NCBI GenBank assembly: GCA_028564675.1
Contig: JAOVVO010000250.1
Span: 1 to 64,000 of the forward strand
Origin: Onchocerca lupi
Taxonomy: Eukaryota; Nematoda; Chromadorea; Rhabditida; Onchocercidae
DNA: 64,000 bases
Direction: 5' to 3'
Shown here: piece by piece, positions 11,601 to 24,500 of the stretch
Layout: each line of letters begins with the position of its first letter
How positions within the stretch are numbered: the stretch's first letter is position 1
Program-made: the position numbers and the translations under genes
Notes under the pieces: model-generated
What the model saw: only the letters and a program-made list of their open reading frames with translations
Database searches by the model: none
Told to the model about the DNA's origin: nothing

Positions 11601-14600
11601 TGCAAATTGATCTCTTTGCTGTAATTTTATGTTTTATAAATTATCATTAGGTCAAGCACTGATTTATTCTTCAGTCGACTTTTGCCAAAAAGACTGTAGA
11701 TAAAACAAAAAGAGTTTGTAATTGACATCTGCCGAAAAAGTTCGTATTGAAGAGTCCAATTTCCGACATGATTGATGTAGACTATAACATCTTTATCTCT
11801 TTGTAGTTGTTACCCAACCAGTGTTGATTTAAGTTTAAAACTTAAAGGCTAGTGGTCTTGTTTAGTTTGCAGAATATGGTCAAAGGTTACCATTTAGCGA
11901 GTATTTGTGAAAGCTTTATTTTATATTGCATTTATTTTGTATGCCAAGTGCTTTTATTACTGAGTCTGGTAAATTATTGATAGAAATAATGGATAGTGCT
12001 AGTTAAATAAATGAAGTGCGATAACAATTGAAAAACATGTCGGAAAAATAAACATTGTTTTATAAAGGTAACAGAAAGTAAACCGGTTGCAAAGAATAAC
12101 AAATGATAGTTATATATGCAAAAAAGCTTCATTTTTGACCAGGCTGATAGTTCGGTTTTTTATCTCGAAAAAAATTGGTTGATTCTTCAACTTTGTAAAA
12201 TTTTGATCTATAATTTGGAATTAATTCAAAATTATTCTATAGTTTGAAATAATTTTCCCTTCTAAATTTCAATCTAGCAAGTTAAATACTCCTGATTTAA
12301 ACTGTTTTAGAGAGAGTAATTTGGCAATAGAAAAAAAATTCACTTCCGTCAGATTTTTGTTTTCTAGTCTGAGATAAGCATGGAATTGATCCTTCAGACA
12401 TTATAGCAATAAATTTTTAACTCAAACTGATTTGTTTTTTGTTTTTTTCTCGAATGATTGATTCTTCAATTCTGTAAAATCTTGATTTAGAATAGTTTGA
12501 AATTAATTTTCCCTTCCAGTGATAGTGCTTTTGTAAGTATTCGTAGTTCTCAGTGTTGGACCGATGTTGCTGCAAATCTGTGGCTAAAACTGATTTAATT
12601 AAAGTAAGAATGTTTAGGCTTCACATGCTGATATGTAAATAAATTCTGCCACATTTTGTTTACGAAAACTTTTGAATGTAATGCTCAGTAGTGAAGATTT
12701 TCACATTTTCTAATTTGCCTCTTATTCATCTGTTCGATGAATGCACAATGCAGTTGCAGATCAGTCGTCGAAAGAAATTCTTCGCTTCACATCGTTGTCT
12801 GTGGTGAATTAAATCATTGCTTTAAACCCGATTGCAAGCAAGTTTTGGATTTATAAATTCGAAGCTTTCTATTCACTGCACATTTTCTTCATTCATTTAG
12901 TGTAAGTTTTTTCTAAGATAGTTTGAATTACTATTTAGCACAACGGTAACAACCAGTGTGGAGCGTCTCAGAAATTGGATTTAATGTCAAACATATATTG
13001 AATTTAATTTTGATGATTAATTCTCTCACTAATAAGACGTTTTTGGACATCAATCGATTGCCATTCATTCTACATTTCTTTCATATAATTTTTAAAATAT
13101 GGATTACATTTATTTCGTCGTTGCTTGCATTTAAATATTTTAATAAGTATACTTAATATACTTTGTTTTTTACTTTCTTGTTTAATTAATGACAGAGCTA
13201 ATAGTACCATCTTATTAAATAATTGCTTTTTAACGTGCATCAAAATAGAATTTATTCCTTTAGTCAAGCTTATAAGTGCAGTTAACCATTTTAATGTTTA
13301 CTATTGTTCCATTATTTTCTTTATGAACCATTTTTCTAGTCCTTTTAAGGAATCAGCATCATCATCATAAATTATTACTATTATTAATAATCATTTGTGA
13401 GATATTCGAAAATATTGCAGTTTCTAGTTCAACATGCTTAATATAAATGAAAATGATGACAAAAATAAAATCTACTAAAAATTGATTAAGCCATTTTTTG
13501 TTTTTTTGCACTAGAATTTTAAGGTTTCAAATTCAGAAAAGAAAGATTATTCAACCCAATTAATGCATTCTGGTACGGTTAACAACTTGGCTTTTACCAA
13601 AAGCAGAAGTTTATTGCTGGAATTGGATATCGACGGATAGACAATCGAGCATAGTTCCGTTATCTTTTCCTGTTAAAAAGATTGTCTATATGTTATATGT
13701 TTAACAAACATTAAATTGATTTTAAATTTGTTCACCTCTTTAGCTCATTAACTTTCTTTATATTATGATAATCGAATTGCTTATTAATTAGACGAGAAAA
13801 TATTAACATTTTCTGCATCTTTTTGCTAATATCAGAGTAGTTTTGTTGAAAAGAAAGCAACGGCCAGACAAAAAAAGAGTGGATGCCAGATTCAGAATAT
13901 GAACTAGTTCCTTTCCAGTATGCAAACTGAAACTCATAAAAAAAAAGCTTTTAAGTGACTGCCAACAAAAAATGGCTTGGGAAACAAAAACTTATGCATA
14001 TTTAAAAATTTCTGAATTTTATAAATAATCTCAATTTTTGTTTACATGTTCAGTGCTGATGCTATTTCGATTGATATTCGTAGATCTTATTCATTAAATT
14101 TGGAGCGCAGTAGTTTTAAAAACTCGAGAAATAAGATGCTCTGTACTGGTTTCAAGTAATTACATTTGGTTTAGTTAATGAATTCAGTTTCTTTCATATT
14201 CTTATATTCCATTCTTATTGTTTTAGTATTAACAATTTTCATCCTCACAAAGGATTATTTCAGACGTTCTTTTTAATTGTTATCTATTAAAAACAAGCTT
14301 GGGTACTCTTTTTCTCATACGTTGTTTTTACCTATCTTACTTAATTCCTTTCTTATTCAAATTCTTTTTTCCTCAACAACTGCAATTCATTTTGGTGAAC
14401 AGTTCAAGGACAGCACAAACAGTGAGCTGGACAGAAGAAGGAAAGGAAGGTGCTAATTGGTTTTAAATTAAATTTGGCTTTTGGTTATATGAACACTACG
14501 ATTAATTTAGATGGGCGAATGAAGAATTGAGTTTCCTATCCAATAATAATTTTTTATTCTTTGTTTATTAGAAATCGTGCATTTACTCTTCTTAATAAAT

Positions 14601-17600
14601 TTTTTGCACATTGATCTTCGAGTTGCAAAAATTAAGTATCTTGGCGGTGATCGAGTAGACGAACAATTTTTACTCATATTTCATTTATATGATCTGGAAT
14701 ATTTTTAGACTTTCATTTCATAGAGGTTTCTACTTGGCTTATTATTCATGTAATTAAAGAAGAACATCACCATGATTTTATGTTCTTTAGATTTGCAAAA
14801 AACTTCAAATCGATCATTTTGTTTCTCCGTTCGTTTATGAAGCCATAATGAAATCATTTAAAAATAAGCTGTTTATTTCACTTTCTCCTCAATTTTTTGC
14901 TTGATAAACAAACCAAGTTTATTCAAAGATTTTTTTTTTTAAAAAAAAGTGGAAAAGGGCGAGAAAAAGAGTTTGTTAAGTAGCTTGTCAACTAATGATC
15001 TGCAACCATTTTTTCAAATTCATTAAACCAGGCACGATGCCTGGTACAAGTAGCTTTATTTTTTCCTTGATTCACCTCATTCATTATTTACAGGGTAATA
15101 ATACATACATGTCTGCCAAATATTTTATTTTATTTGTTTATTAATTATTTTTCTTCAATCACTCAATTCTAGCCAAATTAAAAATAAATCCCAAAAATCT
15201 GTATAACTTTTAAATTTCACCCAGTTACATTAGATGTATTGTGAAGGTGGAAGGACATCAATTTATTTTATTTTCGGACTTTTTACTTGACCGAATGAAA
15301 GACACAAAATTGTCGATTAAAATAGTGATTGAAAAAAAGTATTCAGATCTCAGAAACAACTACTTATTTTTATTCCAAATATGATAACACCAAAATGGAA
15401 ATAAATACAATTATAGCAGCATCACTTATTATATAAGATTGGTTTGAGAGAAGGAAAGAAATCATAATTACTCCTTGTTTTTTGTTGAAGATAAGTATGA
15501 TTACTTATCAGACAGGAAGGTGAAAATAGTGAATACGAATTTCTAAGCAAGCTGTGAAAGTCTGTGTGCTGGTAAATTTGTAAACTGAGGAAGTTCTGCA
15601 CTGTATGAAAGCTAAAGGCATTTTAGTTTTAAACAAAGATAATAAATATTATGATTGTCTTTCATCACATGCCAATAGGAATATAGCGACTGTCGGTAAA
15701 GATTAAAATGCTACAGATTGTTTACTTTACTAGACATAATAGAGAATGATGAATCTTCTGTCCTAATCCTAGCATCCAGGTATTGGAATCCAGAAAATTC
15801 AACACAAATGACTAATTAGAACAATCCAGTTCTTAGCAACCTTTTAGTAGGACAGTTTTTTGCAAACTGTTTTTATAGCACGACATTTGCCGCAATTCAA
15901 ATTGCCAGAAAATATGCAAAAATTCGTGCTCTTGTTGGTCATTGAGGTTATATATATGTTTCATCTGATGAAGAAAGGAAACATTTCAAAAAAAAAGCGA
16001 TTTGCAATCGAAGATAATAAGTTCAAAAAATTTGCGATGCTGAAAGTTTTTGCGAAATGATTCAATTTGTATGCGAAATTCTTCGTGAAACTATTTGACC
16101 ATAATTCTGGATATAAGTTATGGCAAAATGAATGAAATTTTCACTTTATATAGGCTGGGCTGTTAAGTTTTAATAGAAAAGATGCTGGTAAGGAATATTT
16201 GAGGGTAATAGAATTAAACAAAATTTCAATGCCCAAATTATATTTTTCTTTCTACCTTTTCTTTGTAAGTAGCTCTTCAAATTCAGGAATCCGAATTGAG
16301 AAAAAGAAATAAACATAGATAGTTCCGAAATATATTCTAATTCCCAATTTTATTTACAAAGTCTAGGAGAAGATAAGCGATTAGATCAAAAAGAGATTGA
16401 TTTAGGAGAGAATACTTGACGATTGTACCGTGAATTCAACTCTGAACTATCCAGTAAGTTCTTTGGAGTTTGATGGTTGTTGGTTTCACTCTTTTAAGCA
16501 AATATAACTTTCTTACAAAACGGCCGCTGAAAATATTTGTTATTTTAAGCATTTCGGATCAGGTTATTGTCATGGGATGAAATGCAATAAATGATTGATG
16601 AAGTTTGTTTTTCCTATAGAGAAGTGTCATATTCAAGATCGCTTCATTGCCATGGCACATTTTTTTTTTACTGACAATAGGAGATTTTCCCGGAATTTCA
16701 AGGAGAGCTTTTCTTATTTCATTCACATTTATCCACGGTTTTTTTCTTTTTTTTTTCTTTTTTTTTTTTTTTTGATTGATTCATGTCCTTGTGTACTTGA
16801 ATTCATTTATTCTGTTCGGATTTTTTTTTTGGAATAATATTATTTAGCAAAAGTACGCAAGACTTATTGGATTAAGATCTTTTACAACCGAAATAGTACA
16901 AAATTAAAAAATGAATTTAGATTACTTTTTTAAAAAAAATGGAAAAGATTTAATTACGAAAAAATTTATGCTATCTATTGGGAATGAGGGAATCATCGAG
17001 GTTTGTTCTTAAATTTCCTTCTAGTAAATCTTATTTTTATGACATTTGGATGCATTTAAGACAAAGTCAGACTGATCCAAGTATTGCGCTACCGAAGTAT
17101 TGTAGTAAAATGCAGCGCAATCGATAGATGACCATTATCGAGCAGCTATTGACAGAAATTAGTTTCGCGTTTTCAAGACTGGCTGAAATGAAGGATTGCG
17201 GAAATTAATCAGAAATGAAAAAATGGATTTACAAGTGGAAAGACTGAAGAAGGAAAAGAAGGATGAGGAGAGGAGAAGGAAGATAAGGCAAATATGCTTT
17301 AGCAAATAAATCCAGATAGGATGGAAGAAAATGTTCATCCTTGCCTTGCCAGGGCAGTGCTATGGAAAAGCGAAGCAAAGTTGCCTTCTGCACCTGCTGT
17401 TTTTGATTTTTTGTTCCATTCATCTTTAGCTGCCTTCTAGAGATTTCTGAAATATGATGCAATCAACGGTTGCTGTGAATAGTCTGGGATATTTCATCTC
17501 GTTCCTTCTGAGCCTAATTGGCCAAAGATGGAATTCCTGGCTTGTATATTCCTGTTGAATAAAGCAAATCAACATGATTAGCATCAAGTGATGAATTTTC

Positions 17601-18520
17601 GGAAAGACTAGTTCATGGAAACATTGTGATCTACTTGATTTTGCTTTTTCATTGCTATTTGGATCTCTTTCTATTATACCTTCTTCTATGATACATCAAC
17701 GATCCACAGATTGTTCCTTCCCGTTTTTATACTGAAAGTCTTCATTTTCCCAATGATTATCAAATTTTCATTTATTTTGATCAAATTTATGAGTTTGTTT
17801 GCTATGTTCGCTTGTGAGATTAACTAATTATTATTGTCTTCAATTTATTTTATTTTATTTTATTTTTTACATTACGCGTTGATTTTCGATGAAATAATTC
17901 TAGGCGTCGAAGGAACGATTTCTACATAGTATTTTTTTAAATAACCAGCATAATCAGTATTATTTCAGAACAGTTGTAAATGTATATATGTGGAAGCTAA
18001 TAGCGAAATTATCAGTTGAAGTATATACACCTTGATCAATATACTTTTTCTTTTAAAATTACATCCTTGTTCATGAATTTTACAAAAACGTTCCCGAACG
18101 TTTTAACATTTCATCTCCTTTATTTCTCACTTGATTCTACGGAAATAACGACAGTTTGCGGTGATACAATCAAATGGTTTTGGCTAGGAAAAGTTTGCTT
18201 TCAACTTATAAGCATTCTTTTCGGGATAATCAAAAATCTGTCTGTCCAACTGAAATCGATAGTGAAACGTAAGTTAGCATTTTTATACAGTAATATTCTC
18301 CGCGACTGATAATGTTTTGAAAATTTAACTAGTATTATTTTATTTAAGCTTTGATTTAGTTTTTATAGTTTAATTAGAACGGTTTAATTTGATTGGAACA
18401 GTTTAATTAATTAAAGCAAAGCAAAAAATATGAACTACTTCCATTAAATTCGTTTTCTAGAGAGGAAATAATTTATGTCTAATCCGAATTTGAAATATGA
18501 TTTTTAGACAGTTTATGTTT
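5628..18520. other. 12.9-kb gene desert upstream of the furin-like gene
   Basis: I see no recognisable protein exon chain, tRNA or rRNA. Open frames of 60-100 codons occur, but their composition is that of AT-rich noise (runs of F, I, L, N, K) and they do not chain through splice sites. Short poly(T) runs and a TTTTA-type pentamer run near 17841-17870 are present. The region may hold regulatory sequence for the downstream gene, but no specific motif can be defended. Confidence 0.5.
17841..17870. repeat. TTTTA pentamer microsatellite
   Basis: About four consecutive attttatttta-type units lie in the intergenic AT-rich sequence. No function is implied. Confidence 0.6.
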
Positions 18521-18524
18521 TCAG
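18517..18524 (+). promoter_or_regulatory. Probable trans-splice acceptor of the furin-like gene
   Basis: The sequence tgttttcag ends at 18524, only four bases before the ATG at 18529. In nematodes an acceptor this close to the start codon usually receives a spliced leader. A short 5' UTR intron is the alternative. Confidence 0.6.
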
Positions 18525-18528
18525 CAAT

Positions 18529-21500
18529 ATGGTAGAAGATGAATTAGCTTGCTGCTCAAAGGCAAATGTTTTTAAACTTCCTGGAAAGAATGAGAAAAGC
18601 AGTGTTTTGAAGAGAAACTGGATCCAGAATCAGGCTTCTTCCTTAAAACTACTAAATAAACACTATCGCTCATTATCTCGCCAACATTTTCGTACTTCTG
18701 TGACTTCATCCCATATCTGCCCGTCATTATTCATCGTTTTGTCATTCATCTTTTTATTGATATTGGAGTTTTCCTTAGCAACAGCGGATGAGCCAAATTT
18801 TACTGATACGGGGACTAATTTGAGGCCTGATAGCGGCAGTGATAATTATAACAGTAATAGGAGTAGTAGCAGTTATGCAGCAGAAACTAGTCAATCATTA
18901 CGAACAGCATTGCGCAAAGTCTATACTAATCAATTTGCCGTACGAATCAAAGGTGGTGATATCTTGGAAGCAGACAAATTAGCAGCAAAGCATGGTTTCA
19001 TCAATCTTGGACCAGTTTGTTTTCTTTTCCTCAAAATTTCCTAAAAATTTGAAGAATTCGATCTAGGATTTCTAGGTTAAGTTGTTAAATTTATTGGTCT
19101 TCATTAGGATTAAATATTGTAAACAATATCATTTTGAAAATATGGAAAGCTAGAAGGCTTTTTTCCATGTCGTTTTCGGATCTTTGTTTCGTTCATTTTT
19201 CTGTTTTGAAAAGTCTCAAATTCCCAATGGTCGACTCTAACAGTTAATCAAATTGCTAAATGAGTTAATGATCATCACTAAAATTTTTCCTATGTAAGCA
19301 AAACGTTGGGCAGTATTATACATTGGATCTTGATTATTTTATCAATTCGAAGACATAAAAGGTTTGGGAACAACGGGACTTTAGAGATGGTTGTCAATTC
19401 ATTTAGTAATTTGATTTTTAGTTTTGCTTAATTGCCATTCAACTGAAACATTAATTTTTACACTCAAACTTCCACTTTTCTTTAAAAGAATCGAGAAGCT
19501 TCGGAATTCGAAAAAATCTTATAATTATCATCTGAATTCGAATAAATAGTATTGAAAAGTATGAAAATTTTTAGAATGCCCCCAACATGTCTGTGAATTC
19601 ATAATTACAAAATTTGGAATATTTTGTAATGAGAACTTAAAAAAAAGATATTTATAGTATCATAAGTTTCAGTCTTTGTAATTAAGGTTTTGCCAAATGA
19701 TGAATATTTCTTGTTTGAAAGTCGGCAAACAAGAAAGAGATCGACACGGCATAGAAGGAATGCTCAAACAAATTCCATTGCAAGAGAACCTAAGGTAAAG
19801 ATTTTATAGGTCTTTTGAATTCTTTCCTTTGTCCAAATATTTATGGATCTCAAATCATTTGTCACTTCAATATCGAGCTTGTTCGGCTTTTTGTTCGTTT
19901 GCAGCTGCATTTTCATTATTGCTGATTTGTAAGAAAGATTGCAGAAATGGAATAATAATGCAATTAACTTGTTAAAATATGGGAAGAACAGAGCAATTTA
20001 TTTGTAATTTCAAAATATAAGTTATCATATGAAAATTAAGTTCATGAAGAGCATACTACACATCACTTCTTTTAATAATTATTGGAAAAAGTGTAGGTGG
20101 TAGAAAATAGATTTTGGAAAAGTTTGTAATTTTCAATAAAAACTAGGCGGAAGCAGCCTTCTGAGCAGAGAACTTATTTTTTCTGTATCATATTATTCTT
20201 GTAGATAAGTGACCAGATGTTTGTTTTATTTCCTATGCTTTCTAATCTAATCATTTTTTGGAGAATCAAGTGGCTTTCTGCTACGAATATTCGACAAATC
20301 CTTTCCTTCTTCTTGTGTTTTGCATTTATGAACGTATTTTGGGCGTCACATATGTGATGTACATTTTCATTCATTCAGTATCTCCCGCAACTGATAAGAT
20401 AGATAGCTAAGAGAAAAGTGCTTTAAACTTCCCGATAATATAATGAAAGAAATAAAATTTTGTCGGATGGCGCCATCAGAAGCTGAAGTTAATATTGAAA
20501 CCGTAGGGTCATTCCGTACTGCATTAAACTATGGAGCAAGCATTTCCAAGCTCTAAATTTGATTTGTTTTAATGAAAATTGAACGTAATAATGTTTTAAA
20601 TTTAATACAATTCAGTAAAATTTTAAAGAATATTATATCAATAGCATATGCAACTCTCATATCTCCTAAGCTGCTCGTCGGGTTTGTACTAGTTGAGAAT
20701 ATCCGAATGTTATGCTTTTATAGCATTTAAATGAGTGCATTTTTTTAAATTCAGGAAGAGGGAGACTATGTAACGAATATCCCAAATTATTCAAACATGT
20801 TCTCTTAGCTAATCAGATATAAATGATCATTACAGTAACTATTCAAATCATTATTACGATTACTGTGATTTAAGTCAGAATATGATTTTTTTTCTTTTTC
20901 TTTTTTTTTTTTTTTGCATATTGAGTTTCGGAATAAAAGTCCATCAAAATAAATTAGATATTGATAAGTTCTTGGTAAGACTTATTTGTCATCTTAGTGC
21001 AAATGCGCGGAATTCTATGCTTCAATTGACAGAAGAGACATCGAAGATGGTGTTCTGTTGGTACTGATCATTAATTTTGGAGACTTTTTGAACATTTTGA
21101 ACCTTAAATTAGACGACTAGATTTCGCGTTTTTCTTCCAACTTTTAAGAACCTCAAATGATTATTTTGTGGGATAAGTAAGGAGGTTATTGAAGTATGGA
21201 ATCATTGATTCATTTGTTAATTTGATCGGAAATTATTCTAAATTGTTGCAATTGATGAATTTAAGAGGTGAGAAACTGATCTTGTACACTGTCTTATAGA
21301 TTCTTTTTAAAAGTATGGACTTTTAGTTTGATTATAAGGCATTCTATTATTACTCTATAGATTATATTATACTGCTGTTTTCAACTATTAATATCCATAC
21401 TGATCCGAATTATTCTGATACTATTAACACCAAGTTGATCAGAATTATATTGCTACTTTTAAAACTTAGAAGTTCATATTTCTGAATTTCCAAAATTTTT

Positions 21501-24500
21501 GGAGCGAAATATTTAGAGAATTATCTTCGTGTAATCTTCATCAAATTTGACATTTTTTTGTGTAATGAAAGCTGTCTTTCCTATTTGTGTACAGAGGCTT
21601 CAGTGTCTTCGAGTATTATTGGACTGTTATAATTAAAATCATGTTTCCATTGTTTATTCTTATAATCAAATGTTAGTACATTGTTAATAGTGCACTCATT
21701 ATAAAATAATGCGCTAACAAACTTGCTATCACTCTGTGGATTATTCAAGTTGAATCATACAGAAAAAGTCATTCCGTTTTATTATTTGTTTCTCTATTAC
21801 TTGAAATTTATCCGAATTCAGAGATCAGTATTGTGCAGTCATTGTAGTATGCTGTTATCATCCTGAATAATATGTCAGTTTGAATTGAAGTGTTACTCCT
21901 TTTTAATGAATAATGGAATAATTGTAATGAAATAATCTCATATTTTTTTAGGTAAAATGGGTAGAACAACAAATAGCGAAGAAAAGAGTTAAACGTGATT
22001 ATATACCTATGAACGCTCGTTCGCCAACTATTCATTTGCAACGATTCAAAGTAAATATCTTCCATATACTTTACTGTAAATAGTAGTTGATAATGCCAAT
22101 AAGAATTTTTTGCCCTTTTCTATGTTTTTACATTCACTGATTAAGCCAATTTAATTTTTTGAATTCCAGAAATTCCAGTTTGATTTGATAATTGAATAAC
22201 ATAGTGACACGCAAAAATAGTGATTTTACATTTGAAATGAAAGTTAAAGAGAAAGATATAATTGAATTTTATAGATAATTTCAGTCTATAAAATTCAGTT
22301 GTAGTGCAGTGAAACCTGACGCTACTCTTAGATAAGCTGCTCCTAGTGAATTTTCTTATGTTATCCAATGAGTGATTTCGATTTATTCGGTATTTATTTT
22401 ATTGTAAAAAGGATGAAATTGAAGGAGAGTTTTCTTTTTGATGCTTTCATTTTCGCTAAATTTTGTAGATTATTTCAGTCACAATATCTGCACAATATAT
22501 CTATTATTTTCAAAAGAAAAAAGAATTGTAATAGCTGGAGCGAATAATTAAAGTAATTGAGAGAATTCTCATTCCAGAATTTCTAGTTAAGATATTTTTA
22601 TTTCAAAAATCACACTCGATAATAACATCTCCAGGGCAATGAAATTAATGATGATCTCATAATAATAACGAGTGATGATGCTCAACAACAACATTCAAGC
22701 AACCGGAACAGAAACAATGGTGCCCGAAGTTATTATAATTTGAATGATCCTTTCTGGTCCGATATGTGGTATTTGGTCAGTTTGAAATCATATTATATAA
22801 TGGTTGGTTCTATATTTTATTGGTAAGTCTGTTGTGAAGTAGCTCGATTTTAGAATTCAGCAATATATGATCGTGGATTGGATCATAATGTGCGCGAAGC
22901 TTGGGATCTCGGTTATACAGGAAAGGGTGTGGTTGTGACAATATTGGATGATGGTCTGGAACGAACACATCCGGATATTGCTCCAAATTATGTGAATTTT
23001 TAAAAAATTTGATCCAAATAGGTTGTTTTCTCTTAATGTCTTTGTGGGATTTTCAATCTCTTTGACGGAAAATTTTATTTTCAGGATGCAAAAGCTAGTT
23101 ACGATGTGAATGATCACGATGAAGACCCGACACCTCGATATGATAGTACAGATGAGAATAGGCATGGAACACGTTGTGCTGGCGAAGTAGCTGCTATTTT
23201 CAATAATTCATTATGCATTGTTGGAATTGCCTACAATGCTCGAATTGGTGGTATTATTTAGGTTCATTTGCAGGGTGAATGTTTGAAAAAAAAAAAAAAA
23301 AAAAAGAAATACAGTGGTTGAGTTCGCATCATTTCATGAATTAAAAGTAAAATTTTCCTTAGAATCGAGATCTTATAATATAGAAATAGCAGTGCCCAGG
23401 CAATAAATTTAAGTCTTACGGATCTGTTTCCCACAAAAGTTAAGTAGCAAAATTTATCCATTAGGTAAATTTATTGAAAACTGTGTGACACTGCTTTATC
23501 ATTTTAAGGTATTCAGCCATACATTACCAGGGAGTATTAATTATAATAATGGGTAATTTAAGATATTTTAAATCAAATCAATAATAAATCGCATGAAAAT
23601 CATTCAAGTTTATTCCTACAAGAAAAATTTTGTGATTCAATATACCACTTGACTTTGGCAACACTAAATGCACATCCTTTTCGTGAAAAAATACATTCAT
23701 TAAATTTTTTTAAATGTCATTTGCTTTGTGTAATAGTTTTCCATGAACAGTTAAATACATAAATATTATTTTTGCTTAACTTCGAATTGTACAAATTCGG
23801 ACTTTTTGGTTGATTTAAACTAACTTTTGTTTTGAAGTTATTTCCAGCAGGAATACCGTTTTTACGCTTTAAAAATTTTCTCTTTACAGGGATTAGAATG
23901 CTGGATGGTGATGTGACCGATGCGGTAGAGGCAACAAGTCTTGCTCATAATTCCGACCATATAGACATTTATTCAGCAAGCTGGGGACCGGATGATGATG
24001 GCAGAACAGTTGATGGACCAGCGAAACTAACAAGAAGAGCTTTCGAAAAAGGTATTCGCGAGGTGAGTCGTTAACAAAAAAAGTGCTACGTAATTCTGTT
24101 CCAGAAATTGGTTGCTGGAAACTTGTGTTTCAATTACATAATAATCTAATATTGATATTGTCATTATTTAGAATTTTTGGAAACTGTCTTGATATGAATT
24201 ATAATGGAATTATCCTTATCAAAACAAGTTTTTATGCATTAAATTGAAGAGCTGTTTTTAGGGTCGTCGTGGACTTGGTTCTATATTTGTTTGGGCCAGT
24301 GGAAATGGTGGTAAAGTTGCCGACTCATGTAATTGTGATGGTTACACTAATAGTATATATACATTATCGATATCATCCGCCACAGAGCACGGCAATATAC
24401 CGTGGTACTCGGAAGCTTGTAGTTCAACACTTGCTACTGCTTACAGTAGCGGTGCTACTGGTGAAAAAATGATTGTAAGTGCGCAAAATTTTATTTAAAC

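Noticed and set aside
18016..18309. Open frame just upstream of the convertase
   Set aside because: It does not join the convertase frame, and the acceptor four bases before the ATG at 18529 explains the gene start.
22857..23165. 102-codon minus-strand frame
   Set aside because: It is the antisense of convertase exons 5 and 6, which carry the catalytic Asp and His.
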